From: Flavobacteriales bacterium UBA7443
Lineage (GTDB): Bacteria; Bacteroidota; Bacteroidia; Flavobacteriales_D; Sanyastnellaceae
Length of the DNA: 6,426 nucleotides
NCBI GenBank assembly: GCA_002477505.1
Contig: DLQB01000038.1
Location: 1 to 6,426, forward strand
Reading direction: 5' to 3'
Part shown: piece after piece, positions 5,491 to 6,426 of the stretch
Layout: each line of letters opens with the position of its first letter
Position numbering within the stretch: position 1 is the stretch's first letter
The notes under the pieces: model-generated
What the model was told of the DNA's origin: nothing
What the model saw: only the letters and a program-made list of their open reading frames with translations
The model's database searches: none
Translations under genes and position numbers: made by a program

Positions 5491-6426
5491 TATTTGATTT
5501 CGTAGGTATACATCAAAGTAGTCAAACGAGGCGCTTCCATCGACATCGGTCGAATGGCATATTCGGCATTGGCAATGTTGTTCACGACCAATGTAATTTT
5601 GTGTCCGTTGGACCATTCGCGTCCGAAGCGGGCATCAATGACCCATGGCAGTGAAGGGTTCTGCTCCAACCACGCCCTTGCACCCCAATTGATGCCAGAA
5701 ATGGCCGGATTTTCTTCAAAAGCGATGAATGCTTGGTCGAAATTCCGAAGATTGGTTTGGTAGCGGGCGCTCAACCCGCCAAACCACTTCGCTCCTGAAA
5801 TTTGAGCGTCAAAGCGGAAAACATGAGGGGAACGGTATTTCAAAATCAAGCCTGTGGTATCGTGGCTGGTGCTGTAATACGTTGCCGCATAATTCGATGT
5901 GGTGTCGGGATTGTAATTGAATCCTGGGGTGGTGCTGATGGGATTGGTGTAGGTGTACCCGGTAAGCACATCGACCCGTATGCGGTCCAATTGCAGGCGG
6001 CCGTTGATTGAGACTTCTCCTCCAGTCACCCTGCTTCCACCGGTATTCACACTCATGAAACCCAGTCCATAGGCATTCCCCTCGTTGGGCTGTTCGTCTT
6101 CATCAGGCCCCCAGGGACCAAAGGTAAATTCAATGAAATCTCTGAAGTCCTGGCGGAACACGGCCAGATCTAGGAATCCTGCGAAAGGCCCCACCTTGAA
6201 CCCTTGTTTCAACCCAACCTCAGCGGACCAAGAGTATTCCGGGCGTAATTCCTCATTCGGATAGATCTGCAAGGCACCCAGTCCCGTGCGGATGTAGCGT
6301 TCTGCAATGGTTGGGAACCGGAACCCCTGGCCGTAGCTGCTTCGCAGAAACGTTGCTTCCGCCAATTGGTAATTGCCGCCAAGCCGGAATACGGGCTTTC
6401 CGGCGCCCGAACCGTTCACAGTGAAA
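5490..6426 (-). CDS. TonB-dependent outer-membrane receptor, C-terminal beta-barrel part
   Basis: The frame is open to the window edge, so only about the last 311 residues are present; the N-terminal signal, plug domain and early barrel are missing. What remains shows amphipathic beta-strands and extracellular loops typical of TonB-dependent receptors: the SYGQGFRFPTIAERY strand, IYPNEELRPEYSWSAEVGLKQ, then alternating strands to the final TLMYTYEIK. One predicted loop is acidic (PDEDEQPNEG) and another is Asn/Thr/Tyr-rich (NYNPDTTSNYAATYY). Such receptors pull siderophores, cobalamin, glycans or peptides through the outer membrane using TonB energy. No SusD partner is visible here, so a glycan role is not supported; the ligand is unknown. 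The barrel ends in EIK rather than a terminal aromatic residue. The stop overlaps the kdsB start by one base, and the promoter must lie outside the window. Confidence 0.9.
   Translation of the reverse strand, partial: FTVNGSGAGKPVFRLGGNYQLAEATFLRSSYGQGFRFPTIAERYIRTGLGALQIYPNEELRPEYSWSAEVGLKQGFKVGPFAGFLDLAVFRQDFRDFIEFTFGPWGPDEDEQPNEGNAYGLGFMSVNTGGSRVTGGEVSINGRLQLDRIRVDVLTGYTYTNPISTTPGFNYNPDTTSNYAATYYSTSHDTTGLILKYRSPHVFRFDAQISGAKWFGGLSARYQTNLRNFDQAFIAFEENPAISGINWGARAWLEQNPSLPWVIDARFGREWSNGHKITLVVNNIANAEYAIRPMSMEAPRLTTLMYTYEIK

Noticed and set aside
5122..5497. Plus-strand open frames antisense to kdsB
   Set aside because: Two overlapping frames of about 80-105 codons with no motifs; the kdsB frame accounts for the region.
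5491..5616. A 42-residue N-terminal extension of KdsB
   Set aside because: It falls within the receptor's C-terminal coding region in another frame, is Cys/Gln-rich and precedes the normal KdsB beginning. ATG at 5490 gives the usual length.
1..6426. Search for tRNA, rRNA, riboswitch, CRISPR, insertion sequence, attachment site or origin
   Set aside because: Coding sequence covers nearly all of the window, the largest gap is 94 bases, and I saw no cloverleaf, array of direct repeats, transposase motif or terminal inverted repeats.

Overview
The window looks like ordinary chromosome from a member of the Bacteroidota, most probably a Flavobacteriales-type marine or freshwater lineage. Four things point there. 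The first gene ends in a gliding-motility-type (type B) sorting domain of the type IX secretion system. The second joins a Bacteroidota HU-CCDC81 domain to a SPOR domain. One small gene belongs to the Bacteroidota-restricted DUF6495 family. The starts lack Shine-Dalgarno sequences, and a perfect TAnnTTTG -7 motif occurs. G+C is around one half by eye. I see no RNA genes, insertion sequences, CRISPR arrays or phage genes.

Plus strand, 1-2042. The 3' end of a large secreted protein gene (1-207) is followed by a 94-base gap holding a hairpin and a possible promoter. Next is a membrane-spanning HU-CCDC81/SPOR protein (302-1348) and, 13 bases later, a HAD-superfamily phosphatase (1362-2042). The last two probably share a transcript.

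Minus strand, 6426 down to 2039. Four genes are packed tightly enough to be one operon: the C-terminal part of a TonB-dependent outer-membrane receptor, kdsB (CMP-Kdo synthetase, sharing one base with the receptor stop), an exported oligopeptidase B-like S9 peptidase (27-base gap) and a DUF6495 protein (11-base gap). A Bacteroidota-type promoter motif overlaps the kdsB stop codon and may give the peptidase a separate transcript. The two blocks converge with their stop codons overlapping in a TTAA.

The common theme is the cell envelope: surface secretion, septal peptidoglycan binding, outer-membrane transport, Kdo activation for lipopolysaccharide, and an envelope peptidase. I do not see a clear new multi-gene system. 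The best points for a second look are the altered conserved loop in KdsB, the receptor-kdsB translational junction, the DNA-binding-like/peptidoglycan-binding fusion, and the atypical export signal of the peptidase.
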